Part shown: positions 24,471 through 33,965 of the stretch, piece after piece | Position numbering within the stretch: the first letter of the stretch is position 1 | Layout of the letters: each line of letters begins with the position of its first letter | From: Barnesiella sp. WM24 | GTDB lineage: Bacteria; Bacteroidota; Bacteroidia; Bacteroidales; Muribaculaceae | Reading direction: 5' to 3' | NCBI RefSeq assembly: GCF_004570975.1 | Contig: NZ_SPPC01000005.1 | Coordinates: forward strand, 235,634-299,633 | Length of the DNA: 64,000 bases | Position numbers and translations under genes: made by a program | Notes under the pieces: generated by a model | What the model was told of the DNA's origin: nothing | Databases searched by the model: none | The model's input: the letters and a program-made list of their open reading frames with translations, nothing else

Positions 24471-27400
24471 ATGAACGATTTCAGTTGCAGACTCAAAGCA
24501 CTATTCACAATCACTGCTATTGTTGCCACATCACTGCTTTCATCTAAAGCGGAAGCCGTCGACCGCAACAAGCCGTCAAAAGAGATAATGATTATAAACG
24601 CCTACAACGAAGGCGCGCCCTGGAGCCAGTCATTCATCAACCCCATAATCATGGAGGCGGCTAAAGAGCATAAGTTTGTCACGACTATCGAGCACTTGAA
24701 CATGAATTATGTCACCAATGACTCGCTCTACAACATCATGTCAAAAGGTGTGCTTGACAGGATTAACAAAGAAAAGCCCGACGGGCTCGTGATGATCGGA
24801 GAATCATCATTCGGACTTGTCGACACTATAAAAGCTGTGTGCGGTGACATCCCTACTATCCTGCTCGGAAATTCTGACAAAGTGGGCACGTCCAAATATT
24901 ATCTCACCGGAATCGAGGGTGAGGACACTGACGACAACCTTGTACCGCTGTCACAGCTACGCAACAAGTACAATCTCACATTCATTGAGTCGCCGTTCAT
25001 GTACAAGGAGACTATCGACCTGATAGTGAAGATGAACCCCAAGCTCAACAAGCTCATATTTGCTGCCGACGCGCTTGCCCCCAACCGCCATATCAACAAG
25101 AAAATTAGCAATTACCTTGCGTCGACCTACCCGTCGCTATCTTATGAGTGGCTTGTGGCCGACGACAACAACAGCGGCAAGCTTCTCGACTATCTCATGA
25201 CCCACAGCGACACTACGGGCTTCCTGTTTTCATCATGGTTTTTCTCCCAGCTCGACGTAAACGGTTATCCCCAGCTTGTGTCGGGAGAATACAGGGCTAT
25301 ACCTCAGGCGATACAGCCTGTCTACGCTCTGCGCGAGGCATATATCGGCAACGGAATTCTCGGAGGCTACTTCCCCAACCACAAAAAGGTAATCGAAACG
25401 CTGGTAAGCTACGTCAACATGATGAACGAGGGGAAAAACATGAACAGCGTGCCCTTCTACTATCCCGAATATCCCGAAGACTTCAACTATGTCATCAACT
25501 ACGAGCAGCTGCTCCGCGACGGCTATTCGACAAGCGACTGTCCTCCAGGCACAGTATTTGTCAACAAGCCCGACACATTGTGGGACGGCTACAAGTGGTA
25601 TATAATCGCGATAATCCTGCTTATCGCCGCAATTGCTGTGATTATCTCCTTGCGTTCGCAGGCACTCCACGCCAAGATAAAGGCTACCAGCGCCCACGAC
25701 GCGCTTGTGCGCAACATGCCTATCGCCTACGCATCGGCAAGCCTCACCACCGACAGCGAAGGACACGTGACAAAAATCAACTACAAGTCAAGCAATACAT
25801 CGTTTGAGACACTTTACAGCCAGAACGGAGCCGACGACACCGACTCGTTCTTCAACATGGAGCATCTCAAACGCCTTGTCGACACAGCGTTCAACGAAGG
25901 ACACTCGGTGACATTCACCCACTACTTCAAAGCCACCGACCAATACTACGAGTTTCTAATCGTCCCCAACAAAGAGACCAACACAGTTGACATCTTCGGC
26001 AGCGACACCACTAAACGCAACAAGGCTGAAAGCACCCTGCGCAACTCTCGCAAACAGCTTGAGATGACACTGAGCGTGGCTCATATCATCCCCTGGCGCT
26101 GGGACATCAAGACACAGCGCATATACTGCGAGTCACAGCGTGTGTTGAAACATCTTAAATTCCCGACACTGCGCGGCTCTAAACGCGGCATGAACATCAT
26201 AGACTCAAGCGAGTATTTCCAGCGCATCCACCGCGAGGACCTGCCGCGTGTCCGTCAGTCCTATCAAGAGCTTGTCGACGGCAAGACCAACTATGTAAAG
26301 GAAGAGTTCCGCATCATCACCAACGACAACGGACGTGAGATCATCGACTGGATGGAAGTCAACGCCGCCGTCGACAATAACGACGAAAACGGACGTCCGG
26401 TTTCGCTCGTAGGCTCGCTGCTGCTGATTACAGAGCGCAAGAAACAGGAAAACGCCCTTATCCACGCTAAAGAGCGCGCAAGCGAGTCTGACCGACTCAA
26501 ATCGGCTTTCCTCGCCAACATGAGCCACGAGATACGCACCCCGCTCAACGCAATCGTAGGATTCTCCAACCTGCTCGCCAACACCAACGATGAGGAGAAG
26601 AAAGAGAAGTTTATCGGCATAATCGAAAACAACAACCAGCTTCTGCTACAGCTTATCAGTGACATCCTCGACCTTGCCAAAGTAGAGGCAAACACTCTCG
26701 AGTTCATCTATCACCCGACCGACCTCAACGAGCTTATCCGCAATCTTGAAAGCACTGTGAGAATGAGAGTAAAACCGGGCGTTGTGCTTAACTTCACCCT
26801 CGGCGCGGCCGAATGTAATGTAAGGACCGAGCGCAACCGCCTCTCTCAGGTGATAATCAACCTGCTCACCAACGCATGCAAGTTTACCGACCACGGAAGC
26901 ATTACGTTCGGCTACGAATTGCGCGGTCATGAGATTTACTTCTATGTACGCGACACCGGTATCGGCATCGCGCCCGAAAAGCAGAAGAGTGTGTTCCAGC
27001 GCTTTACCAAGCTCAACAATTTCGTACAGGGCACCGGACTCGGTCTATCGATAAGCCAGAGCATCATCGAGAAGATGGAAGGACGCATCGGCGTAGAGTC
27101 GCCCGGAGAAGGACTCGGCTCGACATTCTGGTTTACCATCCCCTATCTCCCCGTGCAAGTATCGGAAGCCAAACCCGCCGCTGAAGAGGCGGAGACTGTC
27201 GCCGCCCAGCAGCCTCAGAAAGAGACCATCAAGCGTCAGGAAAAACTGACACTGCTTGTCGCCGAAGACAATGAGAGCAACTACCTGCTCTTTGACACAA
27301 TCCTGTCAAATGACTATAACCTCATCCACGCGTGGGACGGCAGGGAAGCGGTAGAGCTGTTCAAGCAACACCAGCCCAATATCATCATCATGGACATCAA

Positions 27401-27614
27401 CATGCCCAATATGGACGGCTATGAGGCGACACGCGAGATACGCAAGGTGTCAAAGACCGTGCCCATCATCGCTGTCACTGCCTACGCATTCGCTTCCGAC
27501 AAGGAGCGAATCATGGAAAACGGATTCAACGGTTATGTAAGCAAGCCCGTAAACGCCTCCAAGCTCAAATCGGAGCTGAAATCGACCGTCGACTCGTCAT
27601 TCATAATGTTATAA
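24471..27614 (+). CDS. Hybrid sensor histidine kinase with periplasmic-binding-protein-like sensor
   Basis: A 1047-residue one-protein phosphorelay. A signal peptide or signal anchor (about 8-29) precedes a periplasmic region of about 350 residues that looks like an ABC-type substrate-binding fold (IMIINAYNEGAPWSQSF, DGLVMIGESSF, IPTILLGNSD, GILGGYFPNHKKVIETL). A transmembrane helix at about 377-394 follows, then two PAS-like domains (about 410-515 and 525-660). The HisKA motif SHEIRTPLNAIVGFSN has the phospho-accepting H686, the HATPase domain shows RDTGIGI and GTGLGLSIS, and the C-terminal receiver has D975 in MDINMPNMDG. There is no DNA-binding domain, so the phosphate must pass to another protein. 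A -7 box TAACTTTG stands at 24420-24427. Confidence 0.9.
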   Translation: MNDFSCRLKALFTITAIVATSLLSSKAEAVDRNKPSKEIMIINAYNEGAPWSQSFINPIIMEAAKEHKFVTTIEHLNMNYVTNDSLYNIMSKGVLDRINKEKPDGLVMIGESSFGLVDTIKAVCGDIPTILLGNSDKVGTSKYYLTGIEGEDTDDNLVPLSQLRNKYNLTFIESPFMYKETIDLIVKMNPKLNKLIFAADALAPNRHINKKISNYLASTYPSLSYEWLVADDNNSGKLLDYLMTHSDTTGFLFSSWFFSQLDVNGYPQLVSGEYRAIPQAIQPVYALREAYIGNGILGGYFPNHKKVIETLVSYVNMMNEGKNMNSVPFYYPEYPEDFNYVINYEQLLRDGYSTSDCPPGTVFVNKPDTLWDGYKWYIIAIILLIAAIAVIISLRSQALHAKIKATSAHDALVRNMPIAYASASLTTDSEGHVTKINYKSSNTSFETLYSQNGADDTDSFFNMEHLKRLVDTAFNEGHSVTFTHYFKATDQYYEFLIVPNKETNTVDIFGSDTTKRNKAESTLRNSRKQLEMTLSVAHIIPWRWDIKTQRIYCESQRVLKHLKFPTLRGSKRGMNIIDSSEYFQRIHREDLPRVRQSYQELVDGKTNYVKEEFRIITNDNGREIIDWMEVNAAVDNNDENGRPVSLVGSLLLITERKKQENALIHAKERASESDRLKSAFLANMSHEIRTPLNAIVGFSNLLANTNDEEKKEKFIGIIENNNQLLLQLISDILDLAKVEANTLEFIYHPTDLNELIRNLESTVRMRVKPGVVLNFTLGAAECNVRTERNRLSQVIINLLTNACKFTDHGSITFGYELRGHEIYFYVRDTGIGIAPEKQKSVFQRFTKLNNFVQGTGLGLSISQSIIEKMEGRIGVESPGEGLGSTFWFTIPYLPVQVSEAKPAAEEAETVAAQQPQKETIKRQEKLTLLVAEDNESNYLLFDTILSNDYNLIHAWDGREAVELFKQHQPNIIIMDINMPNMDGYEATREIRKVSKTVPIIAVTAYAFASDKERIMENGFNGYVSKPVNASKLKSELKSTVDSSFIML

Positions 27615-27640
27615 CGCATAACTTGACAACACGATTTTTT

Positions 27641-27677
27641 CTACGCGGTGGCATAAAAGCCATCGCGTAGCTGTTTT
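27641..27677 (+). terminator. Intrinsic terminator of the hybrid kinase gene
   Basis: CTACGCGGTGGC pairs with GCCATCGCGTAG (one wobble) around ATAAAA, followed by CTGTTTTT. The right arm and tail share the 14 bases CATCGCGTAGCTGT (27661-27674) with the repeat array upstream (22477-22490), so it may derive from an array unit. Confidence 0.8.
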
Positions 27678-27706
27678 TATAGACGCAGCGATTGCGGATA
27701 AAGACG

Positions 27707-28507
27707 TCAGAGGCTTATACGCGACGCGTGGACCTGGATTTTATCGGGATCGGGCAGACGCATATAATCGCCATAGATGCGGCGCAGATAGGCGTCAGGA
27801 TCGGCAGGCGCCTTGAAGGTATATCCCTCAAAGCTCACCTCGCTCACAGGCAGAAGTTCCGGCAGCCGACGCTCAGCCGAGAAAAAACTCGGGATGACGT
27901 GACGCATGCGGTCGCCGGCGCCGACACGGCTCACAGCCGACATCACGGGAAACACTATCCCGTGGAGCGCTCCGCGAAGCAGACGGCTGCGCAGTGAACG
28001 CGGCGACTTGACACGCCACTTCAACTCTGTGCCGACAAGCTTGCACCCGAAACGATGAAGACGGCGTGACGATGACGGCGCGATGGTAAACACATCAATA
28101 TAACATCCCCTGTATTTCAGCAGAGAGTCAAGACCGTTGCTCTCCTCAACCAGCGAGCCGAGGTCGCGCAACTTACCGAATGCAAAAAGAAATTCCGGGT
28201 CAGTGGCAGTTGTCTGCACGACATACCTCGGGTCGGCGACACGCTCTACAGCCTCACGGAACCTCGGGAAGTCGGCGGCAAGCATCTCGACATCAACATC
28301 GTCATCCCACGGGATAAAGCCCCCGTGACGCATCGCGCCTATAAGAGTGCCTGAACTAAGCCAGTAAGGAATATCGTTGTTACGGCACACTTCATCTATA
28401 AACCGCAACATCTCAAGCAGTTTCAACTGGTGGCGGCGCAAAAGCGAGCCGTCGGGACTGAATCTTTCACGCAGAGAGGCGTGAACATCGGCATCTATCA
28501 TCGTCAT
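27707..28507 (-). CDS. LicD-family phosphotransferase
   Basis: A 266-residue protein from the ATG at 28507 (a TTG two codons upstream also lies in frame). The LicD nucleotidyltransferase-fold signature is clear: QLKLLEMLRFIDEVCR, WLSSGTLIGAMRHGGF and IPWDDDVDVEM, with the metal-binding aspartates in the last. LicD proteins transfer phosphocholine or related phospho-bases from a CDP-activated donor onto sugars of cell-surface glycans. It is the last gene of a four-gene minus-strand operon that also encodes a cytidylyltransferase-like domain, which would make the donor. The stop of the flippase gene is 10 bp upstream. Confidence 0.88.
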   Translation of the reverse strand: MTMIDADVHASLRERFSPDGSLLRRHQLKLLEMLRFIDEVCRNNDIPYWLSSGTLIGAMRHGGFIPWDDDVDVEMLAADFPRFREAVERVADPRYVVQTTATDPEFLFAFGKLRDLGSLVEESNGLDSLLKYRGCYIDVFTIAPSSSRRLHRFGCKLVGTELKWRVKSPRSLRSRLLRGALHGIVFPVMSAVSRVGAGDRMRHVIPSFFSAERRLPELLPVSEVSFEGYTFKAPADPDAYLRRIYGDYMRLPDPDKIQVHASRISL

Positions 28508-28517
28508 TAACAATTAC

Positions 28518-29945
28518 TTATTTTTTCTTCACAAGCTGCAGAAGCTGTCGCAGGTCACCGAGCGCACGCAACCTGAACAGAAGCGCCAGCGCAACATACA
28601 GCAACAGATAGGCGGAAGCACACACCCACCACGGCAACATGCCCATAAACGGTGCTACAGCCAGTCCCGCTGCAGCTCCGGTGGCAAGCGGAGGCAACAC
28701 ACAGCGTATCTGCCTTCTCAGCGGACATCCGACGTAGCGGCGCGACAATACAGCGTTTACAACAAATATATTGAGGTTGCTCACCACAATCGCCCACATG
28801 ATGCCCTCCATTCCGAAAAACATACCGACCAAAAGCAGCACAAGCAGCAGACCCCATTTATAAAAGCTCCACCTGAACAGCGCATCGCTGTGACCCAGGG
28901 CGGCGACTGCGTAAAAATTGACATTCTGCAGCGACACGAATATACCGCCGACACACAGGATGCGGAAATATGGCACACAGGGAAGCCACACGTCACGGTA
29001 AAGAGTCACCACAAGCGGCTCAGCCACTATCATCAGCACTATCAGAAGCGGAAACACTACGGCAGCGATGACGCGCATGCCGAGAAGCGTCATTTCGACA
29101 AGACGCTCCCGGTCATTCTGTATATTGGAAAATACCGGGAAAAGCACCTGAACAAGCACCTGCGGGATTGAATAGGAGGTCATTTGGTCAAGCTTGTAAG
29201 CCTGCGAATAATAACCCATGTCGGCAGCCGAAAACCGTTTTCCGATTATTACGCCCTGAAGATTGCGGCATATCTCGTGCAGGATAGAGGCGGCAAGCAG
29301 ATAGCCTCCGAATCCGAACAGCGAGCGAAACGACTTCATGGAAAACACGGCAACCGGATGCCAGCGGTTCAATATCCAGTAAAGCCCCGTGACCATCGCC
29401 TGGTTTATAACAGTCATGGCGACAAGACTCCACACGCCAAATCCCCTGAACGCCATGACGATAGCTATCGCCGAGGCGATTATATAGCTCGTGAGATTCA
29501 CTACGGCAAGACGCTTGAAGGCAAGCTCCCGCTTCATCCTGACAAGCTGCATCTGGGCAAGCGCACTGATAACCAGGTTAAGACTTATCACCCGCAGCAC
29601 ATCGCGGAGGACAGGCATGCTGAAATAACCGGCAATAAACGGTGACGCCACAAACAGCACCCCGTAGAGCAAAAGCGAAAAACCGAGATTCCAGAAAAAT
29701 ATCGTTGAATAATCAATGTCAGTCGGCTCTTTACGCTGAATCAGCGCAGAGGCAAAGCCTCCGTCAATGACAGTCTGCGACACCGCGATAAATATGGCAA
29801 GCACCCCTACCGTACCGAAGTCGGAAGGCAAGAGCAGATTGGCAAGCACAAGATTGACAACAAACTGCAGCACCATGCCGCCGAAACGGTCGGCAGTGGC
29901 CCACACAGTCCCTTTCAATGCCTTTTTGCCAAGCGAGTCAGCCAT
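28518..29945 (-). CDS. Polysaccharide flippase (MOP superfamily, WzxC-like)
   Basis: A 475-residue protein with about 12-14 hydrophobic helices. The start MADSLGKKALKGTVWATADRF and the stretch RMKRELAFKRLAVVN are typical of the WzxC/lipopolysaccharide flippase branch. It would turn a lipid-linked glycan across the inner membrane. It sits between the dehydrogenase-like gene (8 bp upstream) and licD (10 bp downstream), so decoration of the glycan by LicD and its export appear linked. Confidence 0.87.
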   Translation of the reverse strand: MADSLGKKALKGTVWATADRFGGMVLQFVVNLVLANLLLPSDFGTVGVLAIFIAVSQTVIDGGFASALIQRKEPTDIDYSTIFFWNLGFSLLLYGVLFVASPFIAGYFSMPVLRDVLRVISLNLVISALAQMQLVRMKRELAFKRLAVVNLTSYIIASAIAIVMAFRGFGVWSLVAMTVINQAMVTGLYWILNRWHPVAVFSMKSFRSLFGFGGYLLAASILHEICRNLQGVIIGKRFSAADMGYYSQAYKLDQMTSYSIPQVLVQVLFPVFSNIQNDRERLVEMTLLGMRVIAAVVFPLLIVLMIVAEPLVVTLYRDVWLPCVPYFRILCVGGIFVSLQNVNFYAVAALGHSDALFRWSFYKWGLLLVLLLVGMFFGMEGIMWAIVVSNLNIFVVNAVLSRRYVGCPLRRQIRCVLPPLATGAAAGLAVAPFMGMLPWWVCASAYLLLYVALALLFRLRALGDLRQLLQLVKKK

Positions 29946-29953
29946 ACCACCGG

Positions 29954-31078
29954 TCAGCGCTTTATTGACGATATAAGATAGTCGATCGAGGCAGCGTCAA
30001 GACAAGCCACAGCTGCAGCGTCGGGGCTGTCGGCTATCTGACCGTCCTTGATATAACATTTCCCCACTCGCTCCTGAAACCACTCTATCACGCTGTCAAT
30101 AACCGGAGTCGCTATGTCAAGACGCGAACACACCATTTTTATCAACATCAGCCCGTAAGGGAAGTCCTCTGTGAAATAACGGTTGTCAAAGTCGGGCATA
30201 TACCCGCCGTCGACCTTCTTCATCGGCGCCGCGATGCCCTTGAAAGCAGCGATGCTGCGTATCTTACGCGTGAGCGACTCGGCGTCGACCGACTCATAAT
30301 AATCCAAAAGACTCGGGACATGGCTGCGGTCAATGCCCAGACGCGCCACAGCCTGCTGAAACTCACTGTCACAGGCGATAAGCATCTCGGAACTGTCGTC
30401 GGTCCAATCGGCATAAAACGCCGGTATCTCCTTCATCGGGGAAATGCAGTCACGGAACATCGAATAAAGGCGCGCCGGGTGCAAGATGGGATTACTGTTG
30501 GTCAATGTCACCTCAAGCGGATGGGCAAGGACCGAGACCGGCGTGGAAAACATGTCGGCGAAAAGCGCTACGGCAGCTGCCGTGTCGTCAACTCCGCTGA
30601 ACGCGACATTTATACACTTGCGATAGCCGAGCAGATGAGCCGAGTGACCATACTTCTCAAGTCGCGAGATGAAAGGCACTCGCTGCAGTCCGAAAAGACG
30701 TGACTGCGTGCCAAGCACGTTTATAGCCATGATGAAAAAGCCCGTGCATGAAAACACGCTGCCTACAAGGGTGTCGCGCTCAATCCAGGGCTTAATCGCC
30801 TCCAGCTTGTCATGTATTGCCGGACCCGGAAGACACACAAGCACGACATCCGCCCCCTTTACCGCTACGGCAGGGTCGGCGGAAACGCAGTCAAGATGTC
30901 CGCTGAACAGGTTTCCGTCAGGGTCGGTGACATCAATCGTCCTCCCCCAGTCACCGGGATGGTCGGTGAGCACTCTCACCCTGTAGCCGCGCGCGGCGAC
31001 ATATCCGGCAAGCACAGTCCCGACATTACCGCCGCCGACTATACATATCCCGGTTTCATTTCGCGGGTATAATGTCAT
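29954..31078 (-). CDS. NAD/NADP octopine/nopaline dehydrogenase-like protein
   Basis: A 374-residue protein from the ATG at 31078; a GTG at 31084 would overlap the upstream stop by 4 bp. The N-terminal Rossmann fold has VGGGNVGTVLAGYVAARG, then GADVVLVCLPGPAIHDKL, and the C-terminal half has the family's LTNSNPILHPARL. Enzymes of this family couple an amino acid to a keto acid reductively, or oxidise related opines. The role in a glycan locus is not known; it might build an unusual amino-acid substituent. It lies directly after the fusion enzyme and before the flippase with almost no gaps. Confidence 0.8.
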   Translation of the reverse strand: MTLYPRNETGICIVGGGNVGTVLAGYVAARGYRVRVLTDHPGDWGRTIDVTDPDGNLFSGHLDCVSADPAVAVKGADVVLVCLPGPAIHDKLEAIKPWIERDTLVGSVFSCTGFFIMAINVLGTQSRLFGLQRVPFISRLEKYGHSAHLLGYRKCINVAFSGVDDTAAAVALFADMFSTPVSVLAHPLEVTLTNSNPILHPARLYSMFRDCISPMKEIPAFYADWTDDSSEMLIACDSEFQQAVARLGIDRSHVPSLLDYYESVDAESLTRKIRSIAAFKGIAAPMKKVDGGYMPDFDNRYFTEDFPYGLMLIKMVCSRLDIATPVIDSVIEWFQERVGKCYIKDGQIADSPDAAAVACLDAASIDYLISSIKR

Positions 31079-31080
31079 AT

Positions 31081-32889
31081 TCACAACGATTTTAACGCAT
31101 CAATAAGTGTACAGTTGTCAGCCGTGTCCCTCACGGCAATACGTATATACTGCGAGCCGTCGCGGAAACCGCGTTTGCCCGAGCAGTCCTTTATGAGCAG
31201 CCCGTAACGGTCAAGCAATATCCTCGCCAGCCCGGCAGCCGAAAACCTTGATGTCACCTCACACAAGAAATAATTAGCCGCCGACGGCATCACCCTGAGA
31301 TAATCTACCGTAGACAACCGCTCGTACATCTCGTCGCGCACCTTCCTGATTTTACGGCACGCCTCTTCATAGGATTTCTCATACTTGCCGAAAATCTGCA
31401 TGTAATATTCGCCAAATGAATTTATGTTCCATATCGCACACTCCTTCCTCAACGACTTTATAAGATCCGTGTCAGCGCTTGCAAGCACACCGAGCCTGAG
31501 ACCCGGCACACCGTAAGACTTCGATATGCTCTTTACCACTACCAGATGAGACGCGGTTTCGAGAATACTATTAAGCAGCATGGTGTTATCGTCGCCATCG
31601 GCAAAGTCGACAAACGACTCGTCGACGACAAGCCTCATGCCTCGGTTACGGGTCCACTCCACAAGCTTCATCAAGTCATGACGCGGGATAAAGTTGCCTG
31701 AGGGGTTGTCGGGATTGATGACAAGCAATGTGGAAATATCCTTATCCGAGAAATAATCCATCAGGTCGGCGGCTGTATAGCGGAAATCATCGCCCGACGG
31801 GACAAACACCTCGACATCATCCTTATTCATCCGGTTAGGATACTCTTCAAATGTAGGCGCAGTGACACCAAGCCTGCCCGCCGTTAGTCCCATCAGCGCC
31901 TTTATCAGTTCGGCGGCACCGTTGCCCGTGACCACATAGTCATGACGCAATCCGAAATATTTCGCACCAAGAAGCGAGTTGACCCCCATGCCGGAAGGAT
32001 AATTGCGCAACAACACGTCAAAACTGCTCTTCATCTCCTCAATCATCTTCCCGGTAGGGAAATATGGATTGACCAGATAGCAGAAATCCTTCAGACCGGG
32101 ATATCGCCAATAGCCGCCATAACTGTGTTGCAGCTTTTCAAGACGTGAATCAGTGTCGGCAAATATAGTCTCGGCGATGCGCAGGTCCTGCACGTCGTCG
32201 ATTTCATACCACGGCATTGCGCCCACGGAAAGAGCCTTTATGCCGGTAGCGTCGACAAGGGTAATCACACGCAACACCTGCTCGTAATACTCATTGGCGC
32301 CCAACACCTTTATATACGCCTCAAGAAAAGGCAGATAACGCCTTACAGCAAACTCGCGGCTGAACTTATATATGTTGACAGTCTTGTAATAACTGTCTAT
32401 GTCATTATAGCAGAATGCCTTTTTGGGGATGAAGCTGATTATATTGTCGTCATCGTCAATGCGCACCATAGTCCCGTCCATCCATGACTCATATTTGGCG
32501 ACAAGCGCCACGTCAGGATAATCCGACTCATATATCATGTCGATTATGGCATCATCGACGATTATGTCCGACTCCAGCAGCAGCGTGTCATCGTCCTGCA
32601 TTATATCGCGGGCAAGCCACAGAGAATAGATATTATTGGTCTTGTCATATACATCATTCTCGACATAACCGATATTCATGTCAGGATACTTCCCGTCAAT
32701 ATATTCTCTCAGCTTTGCACCCTCGTAGCCGATTACAATCACTATCCGCGACAAGGGCAACCTCCGCAGCTGCCGGAGCATACGGTCAATCAGAAACTCA
32801 CCGTTGACAGGCACCATGCATTTGGTATTTCCGGCGGTAAATTCGCCGAGACGACGCCCGAGTCCGGCTGCCAGTATAATTGCTTGCAT
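31081..32889 (-). CDS. Fusion: sugar/phospho-base nucleotidyltransferase + PLP aminotransferase-fold enzyme (CobD/HisC-like)
   Basis: A 602-residue two-domain protein. Residues 1 to about 235 are a nucleotidyltransferase of the LicC type: AIILAAGLGRRLG, the lysine of NTKCMVPVNGE, and LLLESDIIVDD with the metal-site aspartate. Residues about 245-602 are a fold-type I PLP enzyme: APTFEEYPNRM, NPDNPSGNF, VVDESFVDF and SISKSYGVPGLRLG with the Schiff-base lysine. The DESFVDF stretch recalls threonine-phosphate decarboxylase (CobD) and histidinol-phosphate aminotransferase. A natural reading is that one half makes or modifies a phospho-amine and the other activates it with CTP for LicD. This is inference. 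The -7 box TAACTTTG is at 32916-32923. Confidence 0.85.
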   Translation of the reverse strand: MQAIILAAGLGRRLGEFTAGNTKCMVPVNGEFLIDRMLRQLRRLPLSRIVIVIGYEGAKLREYIDGKYPDMNIGYVENDVYDKTNNIYSLWLARDIMQDDDTLLLESDIIVDDAIIDMIYESDYPDVALVAKYESWMDGTMVRIDDDDNIISFIPKKAFCYNDIDSYYKTVNIYKFSREFAVRRYLPFLEAYIKVLGANEYYEQVLRVITLVDATGIKALSVGAMPWYEIDDVQDLRIAETIFADTDSRLEKLQHSYGGYWRYPGLKDFCYLVNPYFPTGKMIEEMKSSFDVLLRNYPSGMGVNSLLGAKYFGLRHDYVVTGNGAAELIKALMGLTAGRLGVTAPTFEEYPNRMNKDDVEVFVPSGDDFRYTAADLMDYFSDKDISTLLVINPDNPSGNFIPRHDLMKLVEWTRNRGMRLVVDESFVDFADGDDNTMLLNSILETASHLVVVKSISKSYGVPGLRLGVLASADTDLIKSLRKECAIWNINSFGEYYMQIFGKYEKSYEEACRKIRKVRDEMYERLSTVDYLRVMPSAANYFLCEVTSRFSAAGLARILLDRYGLLIKDCSGKRGFRDGSQYIRIAVRDTADNCTLIDALKSL

Positions 32890-32915
32890 ACTAATAATTG
32901 AAGTTAAACAGATAG

Positions 32916-32923
32916 CAAAGTTA
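32916..32923 (-). promoter_or_regulatory. -7 box of the LicD operon
   Basis: On the minus strand TAACTTTG matches TAnnTTTG and lies 27 bp upstream of the ATG of the fusion gene. The -33 region has no clear TTTG. The short leader leaves little room for other signals. Confidence 0.55.
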
Positions 32924-32994
32924 CCATTTTTTGACGTTATAGGTAGCGTCTATATGGAAATATTTGAGTAACTTGCGCCATAATTTGCAATCAG

Positions 32995-33948
32995 ATGAAA
33001 CAATTTACCAATGTAAACGACATAGGCGACCTTCATCTTGCAGTGAAGGAAGCGCTTGAAGTAAAAGCCAACCGCTTTGGCTATAAGCATCTTGGAGAAA
33101 ACAAGACCCTCCTGATGATATTTTTCAACTCCTCTCTGCGCACAAGGCTCAGCACCCAGAAGGCGGCGATGAACCTTGGCATGAACGTAATCGTTCTCGA
33201 CGTCAACCAGGGCGCGTGGAAGCTCGAGACCGAGAGAGGTGTAATCATGGATGGCGACAAGCCGGAGCATCTGCTCGAGGCAATTCCGGTAATGGGCTGC
33301 TACTGCGACATTATAGGCGTAAGGTCATTTGCCCGCTTCGAGTCAAAGGCCGATGACTACGAGGAAAAAATCATCAACCAGTTCATAAAATATTCCGGTC
33401 GCCCCGTGTTCTCAATGGAAGCAGCGACGCGTCATCCGCTTCAGTCGTTTGCCGACCTTATCACCATCGAGGAATACAAGACCGTCGAACGCCCCAAAGT
33501 GGTACTGACGTGGGCACCCCACCCCAAGGCACTTCCCCAGGCTGTCCCCAACTCATTTGCAGAGTGGATGAACGCGGCAGGATATGACTTCGTGATTACT
33601 CATCCCCACGGATATGAACTCGACCCGAGATTTACGGGCAATGCAAAAATCGAGTATGACCAGGACAAGGCGCTTGCCGGAGCCGACTTCGTGTATGCCA
33701 AAAACTGGAGCGCATATACCGACCCCAACTACGGCAAGGTATTAAGCACCGACCGCAACTGGACCATCACCGCAGAAAAAATGGCACTGACCAACAACGC
33801 CTACTTCATGCACTGCCTCCCTGTAAGACGCAACATGATTGTAAGCGACGACGTAATCGAGGGTCCGAGATCAATCGTGATTCCGGAAGCCGCAAACCGC
33901 GAAATCTCCGCGGAGGTGGTGTTGAAACGCCTGCTTGAATCACTCTAA
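32995..33948 (+). CDS. argF': N-succinylornithine carbamoyltransferase
   Basis: A 317-residue transcarbamylase. The carbamoyl-phosphate site FFNSSLRTR is at 43-51 and HCLPVRRN begins at H273. The loops MEAATRHPLQS and NQGAWKLETERG are those of the acetyl/succinyl-ornithine branch, not of ordinary OTCase. In Bacteroidetes this enzyme uses N-succinyl-L-ornithine in arginine synthesis. Telling succinyl from acetyl specificity by eye is not firm; the assignment follows the phylum's known pathway. It is 17 bp upstream of the FNT channel gene and divergent from the LicD operon. Confidence 0.9.
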   Translation: MKQFTNVNDIGDLHLAVKEALEVKANRFGYKHLGENKTLLMIFFNSSLRTRLSTQKAAMNLGMNVIVLDVNQGAWKLETERGVIMDGDKPEHLLEAIPVMGCYCDIIGVRSFARFESKADDYEEKIINQFIKYSGRPVFSMEAATRHPLQSFADLITIEEYKTVERPKVVLTWAPHPKALPQAVPNSFAEWMNAAGYDFVITHPHGYELDPRFTGNAKIEYDQDKALAGADFVYAKNWSAYTDPNYGKVLSTDRNWTITAEKMALTNNAYFMHCLPVRRNMIVSDDVIEGPRSIVIPEAANREISAEVVLKRLLESL

Positions 33949-33965
33949 ACGGTTTACCTGAGACG

